Source: Desertivirga arenae (lineage in GTDB: Bacteria > Bacteroidota > Bacteroidia > Sphingobacteriales > Sphingobacteriaceae). From it: 64,000 nt of DNA. Position numbers and translations under genes: made by a program. The stretch covers positions 124,001-188,000 of the forward strand of contig NZ_JAFEWE010000005.1 of assembly GCF_017355785.1 (NCBI RefSeq), written 5' to 3'. The notes below the pieces were generated by a model. That model was given only the letters and a program-made list of their open reading frames with translations. It was not told where the DNA came from and did no database searches. Positions 34,490-43,601 of this stretch are shown here, piece after piece; position 1 is the first letter of the stretch, and each line of letters opens with the position of its first letter.

Positions 34490-35251
34490 CTAATGCTCGG
34501 ACCACTTAGACAGCATAAAAGCGATTAAGAAGCCACAAACAGTAATTATTCCGACCCAATTATGCCCCTTTTCGAAAGCTTCAGGTATCATCGTATCAGC
34601 CAACATGGTTAGGATTGCTCCGGCTGCGAGAGCGATAGTCCCCGCTATAATTGCGGGGGAAAGATGACTAAAAACAGAGTATCCCAATATCGATGCTATT
34701 GAAGTAATAAGAGCGATACCTGTCCAGATACCAAAAATGAACTTCTTAGATCGGCCTGCCTTTTTCATACCTGCGGAACTTGAAAGCCCCTCAGGGACAT
34801 TTGAAATAAATATCGCAATAACTGTAGCAACGCTTACTGCTCCACCTTGGATCATACTAATTCCGATGGCAATTGCTTCAGGTATTCCATCAAGGAGTGC
34901 GCCTAATGCAATTGCCATCCCGCTACCTGGTGCTTCTTTCTCTGAGGCCTGTTGCTCCCCGGACCTTTTTCTATGTTTCGCGCCAGAAGAATTCAATAGA
35001 TAATTAGCGCCAGAATAAATAAGGCCACCAATTATAAAGCCGGTCGCAGCTGCCAAAAAACCTCCTTTGGTAAAGGCTTCGTCCATCAACTCAAAGGATA
35101 AAGCAGATATAAGGACACCTGCTCCAAATCCCATTATCAGCGCTACGAGTTTCTGCGAGATTTTAAAATAGTAACCGAAAAGGGATCCTAGTACCAGAGC
35201 TGTGCCTGAGAGTAATCCCCATAAGCCAGCCTCAACCCACTTCGCCATCAT
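34490..35251 (-). CDS. ZIP-family divalent metal transporter-like protein
   Basis: A 253-residue inner-membrane protein with about eight helices, of the ZIP/ZupT superfamily, normally moving zinc or other divalent cations into the cytoplasm. Helix IV reads GALLDGIPEAIAIGISM and helix V FISNVPEGLSSSAG. The usual His-Asn-x-Pro-Glu of ZupT is here Leu-Asp-Gly-Ile-Pro-Glu and Ile-Ser-Asn-Val-Pro-Glu, so the Glu residues are kept but the His ligands are not. A His/Lys/Glu-rich loop (KHRKRSGEQQASEKEA) lies between helices III and IV. The ATG overlaps the stop of the dioxygenase gene (TAATG), suggesting translational coupling. Substrate and even direction are uncertain. Confidence 0.8.
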   Translation of the reverse strand: MMAKWVEAGLWGLLSGTALVLGSLFGYYFKISQKLVALIMGFGAGVLISALSFELMDEAFTKGGFLAAATGFIIGGLIYSGANYLLNSSGAKHRKRSGEQQASEKEAPGSGMAIALGALLDGIPEAIAIGISMIQGGAVSVATVIAIFISNVPEGLSSSAGMKKAGRSKKFIFGIWTGIALITSIASILGYSVFSHLSPAIIAGTIALAAGAILTMLADTMIPEAFEKGHNWVGIITVCGFLIAFMLSKWSEH

Positions 35252-36096
35252 TAAGCCTCTCCCATCATTAATCCTTCAATAGTATGAGCCTGGACGATAG
35301 GTTCCAATTTGCTGACAAGACGGTAGGTTAAATGACGTTTTACATAGTCGGGTAATTTTTCAAAATACTCGTGGGTGACCTGAAGATCGTGACGCTCTGC
35401 ATTTATAGCACCAGGTGCATCCACTCCTAAAACCAGTACCGGGCGTGATTTATCGGAAACATTTGCTGTTCCTTTGTGAATAGTTAAAGCTGACCGAACG
35501 GATATATCGCCCATCTTAGGCATTTTACGTTGAGCCTTTAATTCATATCTTTCGTACAGATCTTTGGGTGGGAACATGTCATGTTCGAAAGCCTCTGCAA
35601 GATCCCATTGTGTTCCTGGGGCAATAACAAAGGGGCCCATGTCTTCGTATACATCAACAGTAGTGATATTAAAGGCCAGAGAATTCAGTCTTCTTCCGTG
35701 CACAGTGTCTGGGGGGGCAGCGAAGTCGCGATGCCAGGGCTGATCTTTTGCGCCAGGATTTGGTACATCAAAGCCTACTTCAACTACCCTGTACTCCGGT
35801 CCAAGTACTGCTTCACAGACTGTTGTCACCCAGGGATGGGTAACCAGATCAACAAAGCCGCGGATATTTTCAGGATGTATCTCGACATAATGCCGCTTCG
35901 GTCCGCGCCCAACTGCTCCACCAGGTCTTTTCAGTGCATCTTCATATAATACTGCAATGTCTTCACCCAGTTGCTGCACCCATTCCCGGCTAAAGGCACC
36001 TTTAAGTCCTATAATTCCATCTCCATACAAGCCGCCCATTATGGCTGCAATATCGTATTCGCTTTCAACCGGATTTATTAAGTCTCCTACTTTCAT
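35251..36096 (-). CDS. Phytanoyl-CoA dioxygenase (PhyH) family protein
   Basis: A 281-residue non-haem Fe(II)/2-oxoglutarate-dependent oxygenase. The iron ligands are His and Asp in QPWHRDFAAP and a distal His in SALTIHKGTAN; an Arg about ten residues after the distal His (SRPVLVLG) would bind 2-oxoglutarate. The fold is otherwise typical (FVIAPGTQWDL before the distal His). Family members hydroxylate small molecules and the substrate here is unknown. Its stop overlaps the ATG of the metal transporter gene. It is divergent from the GH43-like gene, with a 144-base shared region that shows no clear promoter. Confidence 0.87.
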   Translation of the reverse strand: MKVGDLINPVESEYDIAAIMGGLYGDGIIGLKGAFSREWVQQLGEDIAVLYEDALKRPGGAVGRGPKRHYVEIHPENIRGFVDLVTHPWVTTVCEAVLGPEYRVVEVGFDVPNPGAKDQPWHRDFAAPPDTVHGRRLNSLAFNITTVDVYEDMGPFVIAPGTQWDLAEAFEHDMFPPKDLYERYELKAQRKMPKMGDISVRSALTIHKGTANVSDKSRPVLVLGVDAPGAINAERHDLQVTHEYFEKLPDYVKRHLTYRLVSKLEPIVQAHTIEGLMMGEA

Positions 36097-36240
36097 TAGA
36101 TGTTTTTCTCAATCATAACAATGATAATGCCGGATAAGGCTCTTTTGGATATGATCAACGGGCGAATTATTTATTAATGGATCGTAATTAATAAAAGGTG
36201 AAGCCAACATAACCGGCTTAAAACTTGTTCGGCTCTTATT

Positions 36241-37698
36241 ATGAAGATCAATGATAAGCTTATCGAACTGAGTACACCGTCTGAATCGCCTTTTGGATTT
36301 GAAATCAGCATAAAAAACAATATTCATCGCCTGAAGGAAAGCCGGATATTTACTATTAGAGAAAGGACCAATGGTAATGGAAACAAAATTGAAATAAGCG
36401 ATGACGTAGAAAGCAAAGAACATAATGCTTTTCTGAACTTTTTTCAAAGGCTATCTGCAGATTTTGGTACAAGCGTTCCTCATAATCGAAAGATCAAAAA
36501 AGCTGTACCCGATTTTTCTTTCGACTACAGGACCGTTCTCACTGAAAATCTCGATTCTAATATGCATTACGGATATGGCGACCCGGCAATAATGAAAGTA
36601 GAATTACAGGGTGAAAACATTTATTATTTAGTAAGCACTTCAAATGATGCTCCAAACGCCTTCCCTATTATTAAATCAAGAAATCTTGTGGACTGGCAAT
36701 TTTGCTCCTATATATTCCCGGAAGGTTTTAAACCAGAATGGGCAGCTGACGGCGAATCCATTGCCGACTTTTGGGCGCCGGAGATGCATCAGGTTGGAAA
36801 GGAGTTTCGTGTTTATTTTGTAGCCCGTGATAAACATACCAAGGAACTTTGCCTTGGTCTGGCAAGGGCATCTCATCCGGAAGGACCTTTTGAGGCAGAA
36901 CCAGAACCTCTAATAAAAGGGAATGTAATTGACCCTCATCTTTTTGTGGAAGACGAAAAGAATGTCTATCTGTTCTGGAAAGAAGACAATAATGATGTAT
37001 GGCCTCAGAAGCTAGCTGAATTATTATATAAAAACCCAGAATGTATTCCTTTCCTTTTTCCTGCAGGTAGCGATCAAAAAACAGCGGCACTGATTATCAC
37101 CTTCTGGCCATGGGCGAAGGATCTTGAAGCAATGGAGAGATTTTTTGTACTGCAAATCCTGATCGAAGCAGTGATAGAGCGCTTTACAGAATTTGAAGAA
37201 TCCTTGAAAGAACTGGCACAGGAGAAAACGATTATTGAAGATAGAATTAAGGAGATATTGAAATTTATGCGAACTCCTATGTTTATACAACAACTAGCAG
37301 ATGACGGCAAAACTCTTATCGGGGAAAAAGTTAAAATACTTGAAAACGACATGCAATGGGAAGCTCATCTTGTAGAAGGCATGTGGGTAACCAAACACGA
37401 AAATCATTATTATTTATTTTATGCGGGTAATGACTTCTCTACTGATCAATATGGGATTGGTGTAGCTATTTCTAAACACCTTAAAGGCCCTTATATAAAA
37501 TCAGAGAAGCAACTGATCCAATCAACAAAAAGCTGGGCGGCTCCCGGGCATCCTTCAGTATTAAAAACAGAGGACGGGGGGCATCTTATGTTCCTCCATG
37601 CCTATTTTCCTGGCTGTGCGGGTTACAAAAAGTTTAGGGCTTTATTAGAAATACAATTACACCTAAGATCAGACCGGGTACTTGTTGCTCAGTCCTGA
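36241..37698 (+). CDS. GH43-like five-bladed propeller glycosidase with helical insertion
   Basis: A 485-residue cytoplasmic protein (no signal peptide). The GH43-type acidic triad can be placed as D114 in GYGDPAIMKV, D231 in NVIDPHLFVED and E379 in EAHLVEGMWV. Other propeller strands are SIADFWAPEMHQVGKEFRVY and YYLFYAGNDFSTDQYGIGVA. Residues about 255-352 interrupt the propeller with a charged, helical, probably coiled-coil segment (MERFFVLQILIEAVIERF, FEESLKELAQEKTIIEDRIK). The first 90 residues lack family similarity. Family 43 enzymes cleave arabinose- or xylose-containing chains, but lack of export and the insertion make a different substrate likely. It is convergent with a 54-residue ORF. 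Confidence 0.75.
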   Translation: MKINDKLIELSTPSESPFGFEISIKNNIHRLKESRIFTIRERTNGNGNKIEISDDVESKEHNAFLNFFQRLSADFGTSVPHNRKIKKAVPDFSFDYRTVLTENLDSNMHYGYGDPAIMKVELQGENIYYLVSTSNDAPNAFPIIKSRNLVDWQFCSYIFPEGFKPEWAADGESIADFWAPEMHQVGKEFRVYFVARDKHTKELCLGLARASHPEGPFEAEPEPLIKGNVIDPHLFVEDEKNVYLFWKEDNNDVWPQKLAELLYKNPECIPFLFPAGSDQKTAALIITFWPWAKDLEAMERFFVLQILIEAVIERFTEFEESLKELAQEKTIIEDRIKEILKFMRTPMFIQQLADDGKTLIGEKVKILENDMQWEAHLVEGMWVTKHENHYYLFYAGNDFSTDQYGIGVAISKHLKGPYIKSEKQLIQSTKSWAAPGHPSVLKTEDGGHLMFLHAYFPGCAGYKKFRALLEIQLHLRSDRVLVAQS

Positions 37699-37853
37699 GA
37701 TTTCTTCTTTTTATACAAATCGATATCTTTCAGATTTACCAATTTGCCGGTTTGCTTATACCTTTCGATAGCTACGCGAATAGCCTGTTTCTCGTCACTA
37801 GATAAAATCGTATGTAACGTTTTTACTACTTTGTCTGGTTGGGATGTTTTCAT
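37689..37853 (-). CDS. Small hypothetical protein, 54 residues
   Basis: ATG at 37853 opens MKTSQPDKVVKTLHTILSSD, then EKQAIRVAIERYKQTGKLVN and a lysine-rich end (YKKKKSQD). The composition suggests one or two amphipathic helices. Its last 10 bases overlap the end of the GH43-like gene on the other strand. No family recognised; it looks like a real small basic protein because reading-frame content is even and free of low complexity, but no homologue can be checked here. Confidence 0.5.
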   Translation of the reverse strand: MKTSQPDKVVKTLHTILSSDEKQAIRVAIERYKQTGKLVNLKDIDLYKKKKSQD

Positions 37854-38171
37854 ATTAAGGTTTAAGCATGTTTTCTCAAAAATTATGCCTTATAGATCTG
37901 TGTTATTATGATATAATCAAGTATCCCCACAACTAACATAGTAACTTTTGTTATATAATTCCGTACTAATTTCTATCGATTTACTCATCTCTAACTATTC
38001 TTGGCCAGGCGCTGGCAATTTCCACCATTCCGCCTGGGTATGAGAGCATAGTCTCGAGTAAATGTGACTTTCAGTAAATAATATAATTGAACCTTGATTT
38101 ACCGGAGCCCCGTACAAGGGCATGTTTCCAGTAAATTAATTAAGTAAACGAGGGGACTCTCAAACGTGCGG
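37854..38171. other. 318-base noncoding region before the giant T9SS cargo
   Basis: A+T-rich. It contains AACTTTTG at 37956-37963 (one base off TAnnTTTG) without a matching -33 box, and a short GCCC/GGGC inverted repeat (38107-38121) about 50 bases before the next start codon. It presumably carries the promoter and leader of the downstream two-gene unit. No RNA gene recognised. Confidence 0.4.
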
Positions 38172-41100
38172 ATGATTAAAAGATTTACGTTATTTCTAAT
38201 TTTAACTTGTGCATTTTTATCCAGGTCAATTGCACAAAACATTACGATAGGAACCATAGAACCAGGACCTTACGGTAAGGGCTCAACAATATCAGTGCCC
38301 CTATTAATAAATGATCCTTCAGGCGAACTTCTGCCAAACAACGACTTCAAATTATATCTATCTGATGGCAACGGAAGTTTTGCTAACGAGCAATTAATCG
38401 GAAGTTACAATAGCCATTATACAACATTTGTGAATGGTTTACTCCCTACTGGCTTACAAGCTGGAACATATAAGGTACGTATAAAATCAACTGCACCAGT
38501 TACAGTTTCTGAAGCTTCTGGTCCATTTATGGTTAGCAATTCTAATGGTATTCAGGCTAGCGTTGATGCTCCAACTCAAACATTGAGCACTAATCCAAAA
38601 ACATTCGGTAGCTGTGCATCAGGTCGCAGTAATACCAGGTTTAACTTTACTAATAGTTCAACCAGCGGAGCTCGTGTTACTGCTACGGCAACGAACGGAT
38701 TTGTTTCCACAGATGTTAAGCAACTTTCATTCGAAGGGGTTTCAACCGTTCAGTTAATTGCAGATGTAACTTATTACACTTTAACAGTCAAAGCTGAGCT
38801 AAATGGCGTTATCTCTACATATTCTTATTTCATTGTTAATACCACCCAGAACACGCCTTTCAGTACTTTTGGCAGCAATACTGTTTGTTTGCCGAATGGA
38901 TCTTTAAAATATGGGGTGGAAAGTACGTCTTCCAGTAGTGGTATTCAGTCTAACTTCCCGGGTTATACGTATCGCATAAATTGGGGTGATCAGGCAATTG
39001 AAACTTACACTATAAATCAGATCAAAAACAAGGGAGGTATTGTTGAACACAGTTACTCCAGATCATCCTGTGGGAGTCAGGTTGTTTTAGGTAGTGTGCG
39101 TTACTATAACGTGTTCGGAATAGGGATGCAATTGATGAGTCCTTTTTGTAATGAAATTGGAACCCCGGTATCAACCCAGGCTAAAGTAGTTACCCAACCA
39201 GAAAACCGGTTTGGACTTCCGGGGTTTGCCTGTCTTAACACGCAATTGACTATTGGAAATAACTCTGTGGCAGGCGAAAACCCTAGCTCAACCTCACCAG
39301 AGTGTAACAACAACAATGTGCAGTATTTTTGGTATGTAGACAATGTTTTAGTGACACCGGTTACAGGGGTACCTATTACCTATGCTCTGAAATACACCTT
39401 CACCACAAAAGGACCTCATACAATAAGACTTGAGTCGACAAGTAACTCGGATTGCCAGGCATCTCCACTTGAGCGAACAATCTTAATTCAAGCCCCTCCT
39501 CAACCCTCATTCACTTTAAGCTCTGATCTTGCATGTATTTCATCAAGTGTGAAAACTACCAATTCATCTATTGTTGATGACGCTGATGGAGCTCCTAATT
39601 CATTTAAATGGGTTATTGAAGGCCCTGCCGCTCCTGTATTTGTTAATGGAACTAGTGCTGACTCAAAAGATGCAGAGTTTCTATTTAGTAAAGCAGGAAT
39701 TTATACCGTTGCGCTTACTGCCAATTCATCTTGTCAGCCTGTAACAACTGCAAAAAAGACTATTATCGTTAATGAACAACCTGTGGTTACAGCGAACTGG
39801 CAGGCAAATTTGTGCGGTAAAGGACAGCTCTTAAACTTTAGCAATACTCAGGGAAATCCGGTAACAACCAGCTTTAGTGGAACTTTCAAAGATGAACCCA
39901 ATACCTATAAATGGGAGATCAGCGGTGGTGGTTACGAGTTCAGAAACAATACAACCTCAGCTTCTAAGGAACCTGTTATCTTTTTCTCTGACTATGGCGT
40001 TTATACCGTCAAAATAACAGTAAAGAATAACTGCGGGACAAATTCAGTGAGCAAAACATTAGCTTTCAATGAGTCTCCTACCGTAAGTGCGGGGCCGGAT
40101 GTGGCTGTTTGTGCAGGAGAAAAAGTTCAGTTGAACGGATCGTTAAGCGGGCCACCGGTAGCAGGGTTTTCCTGGGTAGGCGGAACAGGAACTTTTGTGC
40201 CGAACCGAAACGTATTAAATCCCTTGTATATCCCTTCACTTGCGGAAGTAACTGCGGGAACAGTACAACTATCATTATCTGCAACCACAACTATTCCTGC
40301 GCCATGTGATCGTGTTGCCGATGTAACAGTGATTACGATATATCCTCCTAACAAAATAACAACAGCTCCTTCGGCAGAAATTTGTACGGGGACCAACTTA
40401 ACCTACAGTCCCAGAGCTGTTATCGCAAATAGCACAATTAGATGGACTGCAACCGGAACCACTAATGCTCAAGGCTTTTCAACAAGTGGAACTGGTGATA
40501 TCCTTCAAACTCTTAAGAATACAGATCCTTATACTAACGCAAAAGTAACTTATACAATAGTTCCTGAAGCAAATGGTTGTAGCGGTGAACCATTCACCTT
40601 TACAGTTACGATCACACCTCTTCCAACTGTACAGGCCACTGCCCCTAATGCAACAATATGTACAGGTCAGCGAACAGGTATTTCGTTAATTCCCTCTATC
40701 AGTGGTACTAAATTCACCTGGACCAGCAGTGTTAACGGAACAATTACAGGTAGCACGAATCAAACTACTCCAACTTCAGCAACTTCCATTAATGACCTTC
40801 TGTTAAATACGGGTAATACCGCCGGCTCCATTACTTATGTGGTAACACCTATAAATTCTACTGGATGTGCAGGCACTCCTGCAACAATTACTATCAATGT
40901 TACTGCTCCTCCTATCGTTGCCGACGCGGGGCAAGATCAGAAATTATGCAGTGCAGGGCAGGTAAAACTGAATGGAAACCACCCAGGCAGTGGCGCTGGA
41001 AAATGGTTGCTTATTTCCACTCAAACCGGTGTCACTTTTGATGATGACACTAAGATAGATCCGGTTGTTAAGGGATTAAAACCGGGACAGGTTTACAGGT

Positions 41101-43601
41101 TTAAATGGACAATCAGCGGTCCGGGAACTTGTAATTCCAGCAGTGATGAAGTGCAAATAAATAACTTATCGGAAATTTCGAATAACATTATAACCTATTC
41201 AGGCAGCACTGTTTGTGAAGGAGCATCCATTTCCATTGCGGGAAGCACTCCTACCGGTGGTGACGCCTCCTCCTACCTCTACACCTGGGAAAGCAGTAAA
41301 GACGGTATTACCTGGACTGCGGCGAATATTGCAAGCCAGAAAGACTTTACTGTAATCGTTACTGAAAGCACCTATTTTCACAGGATAATCAAATCTGGCT
41401 CTTGTACCAGCGTTAGTGGCGTGGTTAAGGTTGAAGTGCAAAAAGGAATTAGCAATAACAACATTACCACAGGTAACCAACATATTTGTACCGGAACAGC
41501 TCCAACAATCCTGCAGGGTACCCTACCAGCCGGAGCAGATGGAACATTTAAGTACCAATGGCAACAAAGTCCGGATGGAACAAACTGGTCGGTCATTATC
41601 GGTGCAACAACTCCAATATATCAGGCCCCGGCACTTACAACAACTACTTATTTTCGGAGAGTCGTTTCCTCTACAATCTGTACAGGAGCGCAGCAGAATG
41701 CTAGTAATGCAGTTCAGATAAAAGTTTCAAAAGGTGCCATTGCAAATTATAACTGGCTATCTGAATCATCCTGTGCACCTTTCATAATCAGTAAAGAAAA
41801 CATAAAAGCAGAAGCATCGGATCCAGGTGATATCTACGAGTGGTTCGCGAACGATAAGTCGATCGGAAAAAGCATAGATTTCCCTGGTTTTACATTACCA
41901 AATCCGGGTGACGAAGTGGATATTCGTCTGGAAGTAACCAGCGCTCTGGGTTGTGGTACTACAAAGTTTAGTCATACATTCAAAACCAATTCTACCCTTA
42001 CTGCTGAATTTGTTACCAGCACAACAATAGGATGTGGTTCGGTGGCAATTAGCTTTACAAACAGAACAAAGAACACCGAGGGAGTAGACTTCGAATGGAA
42101 TTTTGGAAATGGACAGGTTTCCTATCAGCGACACCCTACAACCATCACTTACACAGCTCGGGCTGACAATAGGGATACTACCTATATGGCGGTGCTAAAA
42201 GCCAAATCGAAATGTGCTATTTCTATGGATACTGTTTACATCCAGGTGTACGGAAAACCGACACCTAAATTTTCTCCAAGCACAGTAGAAGGATGTTCAC
42301 CATTAACTGTAACGTTCAGAAATTCCTCCCCAAGTGTTTCGGGTACCTACACCTGGAATTTTGGAGATGGATCACCTGTAGAAACGTATACGGATAACCG
42401 CTCTGTAAGGCATATTTTCACAACAGGAAAAAGTCGTACTTTCACTATCACACTTACGCAAAAGAATGCCTGTGGTGATCAGGTTTCCCTTTCTCATAGC
42501 ATTAAGGTTGCTCCCAACACCGTAACTCCGGATTTATTTGTAGAGCCAGCACAAACTTCGGGTTGTGCCCCTCTTACTGTTAAATTCTTCAATTATACTA
42601 CCGGAGCAAAAAGCTATGCGTACATGTTTGAAGATGGAACAGATACTATAAGAACAAATAGTGATGAACCAATAGAACACACGTTCTGGAAAGGTGGAGT
42701 TTACAAGGTCAAATTAATAGCCTCTAACTGTTCTGATACTACAGCAATCAAAACCATTACGGTTTACGAGCAGGCTGAAGCAAAATTCACGGCAGATATA
42801 ACAGAGGGCTGTGGTCCGTTGAGTGTGAAGTTTAACAACGAGACTAAAAACGCCATCTATCAATTTTGGGATTTTGGCAACGGAAAAACTTTCATTGGTG
42901 CAAATCCTCCTGCTCAGATCTATTCAGCGGTAAAACCGAGCTATACAGTAAAACTAATTACCAAAAGTAATTATGGGTGTATGGACACTTTGGTAATGAA
43001 AGATTATATCAAAGTGACTGCGCAGCCATTGGCTGGCTTTGATGTATTACCTGGGGATGTTATACAGTACCCAGACTTCCGCTTCAGGTTCAAAAATACT
43101 TCTACAGGAGCAGGTTTGAAATACAACTGGGATTTTGGAGACCGCACTATTGATACATCAAAAGATCCTGAGCACCTTTATCCCGATACGGGCTCTTATA
43201 AGGTCAAGCTTATTGTATCTAATTCCCTGGGTTGTAATGATGTCACTGAACATACTGTAAGAATAACAGGAACTCCCGGTAATTTATATATTCCAAACGC
43301 CTTCATGCCTAATAGTGCAAGCGAGGAATTGAGAAGGTTCAGAGCTAAAGGTTCCGGAATTGATAAGTTTCAATTTAAGGTCTTTAATAAATGGGGGGAG
43401 ACGCTCTGGGTAACTGACAAACTGGACGAGAAAGGCGTACCTGTTGAATCATGGGATGGAACATTTAACGGAAGTGCTGTACCTCAAGGAGTTTACTTCT
43501 GGGAAGTGAAGGCATTCTTCAAAAATGGTAACGAATGGGCGGGAATGTCGTATAACAATGGTGAGCCTAAAAAGACAGGCGTAATTCACTTAATAAGATG
43601 A
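38172..43601 (+). CDS. Giant PKD-repeat surface protein with type B T9SS sorting domain
   Basis: A 1,809-residue cell-surface or secreted protein, possibly an adhesin. The start used is ATG 38172; an in-frame GTG two codons earlier is less likely. Signal peptide MIKRFTLFLILTCAFLSRSIAQ. The body is a series of Ig-like and PKD domains; clear PKD cores are FEWNFGNG, YTWNFGDGSP, YQFWDFGNGK and YNWDFGDRT in the last third. Recurrent CT/CA-type cysteine motifs (TICTGQRTGI, EICTGTNLTY, QHICTGTAPT) mark earlier repeats. The C-terminal 90 residues (LYIPNAFMPNSASEELRRFR, FKVFNKWGETLW) match the gliding-motility-associated C-terminal domain, the type B signal for T9SS. It overlaps by four bases a PorP/SprF gene, the expected secretion partner. 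Confidence 0.88.
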   Translation: MIKRFTLFLILTCAFLSRSIAQNITIGTIEPGPYGKGSTISVPLLINDPSGELLPNNDFKLYLSDGNGSFANEQLIGSYNSHYTTFVNGLLPTGLQAGTYKVRIKSTAPVTVSEASGPFMVSNSNGIQASVDAPTQTLSTNPKTFGSCASGRSNTRFNFTNSSTSGARVTATATNGFVSTDVKQLSFEGVSTVQLIADVTYYTLTVKAELNGVISTYSYFIVNTTQNTPFSTFGSNTVCLPNGSLKYGVESTSSSSGIQSNFPGYTYRINWGDQAIETYTINQIKNKGGIVEHSYSRSSCGSQVVLGSVRYYNVFGIGMQLMSPFCNEIGTPVSTQAKVVTQPENRFGLPGFACLNTQLTIGNNSVAGENPSSTSPECNNNNVQYFWYVDNVLVTPVTGVPITYALKYTFTTKGPHTIRLESTSNSDCQASPLERTILIQAPPQPSFTLSSDLACISSSVKTTNSSIVDDADGAPNSFKWVIEGPAAPVFVNGTSADSKDAEFLFSKAGIYTVALTANSSCQPVTTAKKTIIVNEQPVVTANWQANLCGKGQLLNFSNTQGNPVTTSFSGTFKDEPNTYKWEISGGGYEFRNNTTSASKEPVIFFSDYGVYTVKITVKNNCGTNSVSKTLAFNESPTVSAGPDVAVCAGEKVQLNGSLSGPPVAGFSWVGGTGTFVPNRNVLNPLYIPSLAEVTAGTVQLSLSATTTIPAPCDRVADVTVITIYPPNKITTAPSAEICTGTNLTYSPRAVIANSTIRWTATGTTNAQGFSTSGTGDILQTLKNTDPYTNAKVTYTIVPEANGCSGEPFTFTVTITPLPTVQATAPNATICTGQRTGISLIPSISGTKFTWTSSVNGTITGSTNQTTPTSATSINDLLLNTGNTAGSITYVVTPINSTGCAGTPATITINVTAPPIVADAGQDQKLCSAGQVKLNGNHPGSGAGKWLLISTQTGVTFDDDTKIDPVVKGLKPGQVYRFKWTISGPGTCNSSSDEVQINNLSEISNNIITYSGSTVCEGASISIAGSTPTGGDASSYLYTWESSKDGITWTAANIASQKDFTVIVTESTYFHRIIKSGSCTSVSGVVKVEVQKGISNNNITTGNQHICTGTAPTILQGTLPAGADGTFKYQWQQSPDGTNWSVIIGATTPIYQAPALTTTTYFRRVVSSTICTGAQQNASNAVQIKVSKGAIANYNWLSESSCAPFIISKENIKAEASDPGDIYEWFANDKSIGKSIDFPGFTLPNPGDEVDIRLEVTSALGCGTTKFSHTFKTNSTLTAEFVTSTTIGCGSVAISFTNRTKNTEGVDFEWNFGNGQVSYQRHPTTITYTARADNRDTTYMAVLKAKSKCAISMDTVYIQVYGKPTPKFSPSTVEGCSPLTVTFRNSSPSVSGTYTWNFGDGSPVETYTDNRSVRHIFTTGKSRTFTITLTQKNACGDQVSLSHSIKVAPNTVTPDLFVEPAQTSGCAPLTVKFFNYTTGAKSYAYMFEDGTDTIRTNSDEPIEHTFWKGGVYKVKLIASNCSDTTAIKTITVYEQAEAKFTADITEGCGPLSVKFNNETKNAIYQFWDFGNGKTFIGANPPAQIYSAVKPSYTVKLITKSNYGCMDTLVMKDYIKVTAQPLAGFDVLPGDVIQYPDFRFRFKNTSTGAGLKYNWDFGDRTIDTSKDPEHLYPDTGSYKVKLIVSNSLGCNDVTEHTVRITGTPGNLYIPNAFMPNSASEELRRFRAKGSGIDKFQFKVFNKWGETLWVTDKLDEKGVPVESWDGTFNGSAVPQGVYFWEVKAFFKNGNEWAGMSYNNGEPKKTGVIHLIR

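Noticed and set aside
36109-36447. 112-codon minus-strand frame between PhyH and GH43-like genes
   Set aside because: It mostly overlaps the GH43-like N-terminus and has no domain or plausible composition.
23643-38171. tRNA genes in the longer intergenic regions
   Set aside because: No cloverleaf or T-loop consensus found by eye.
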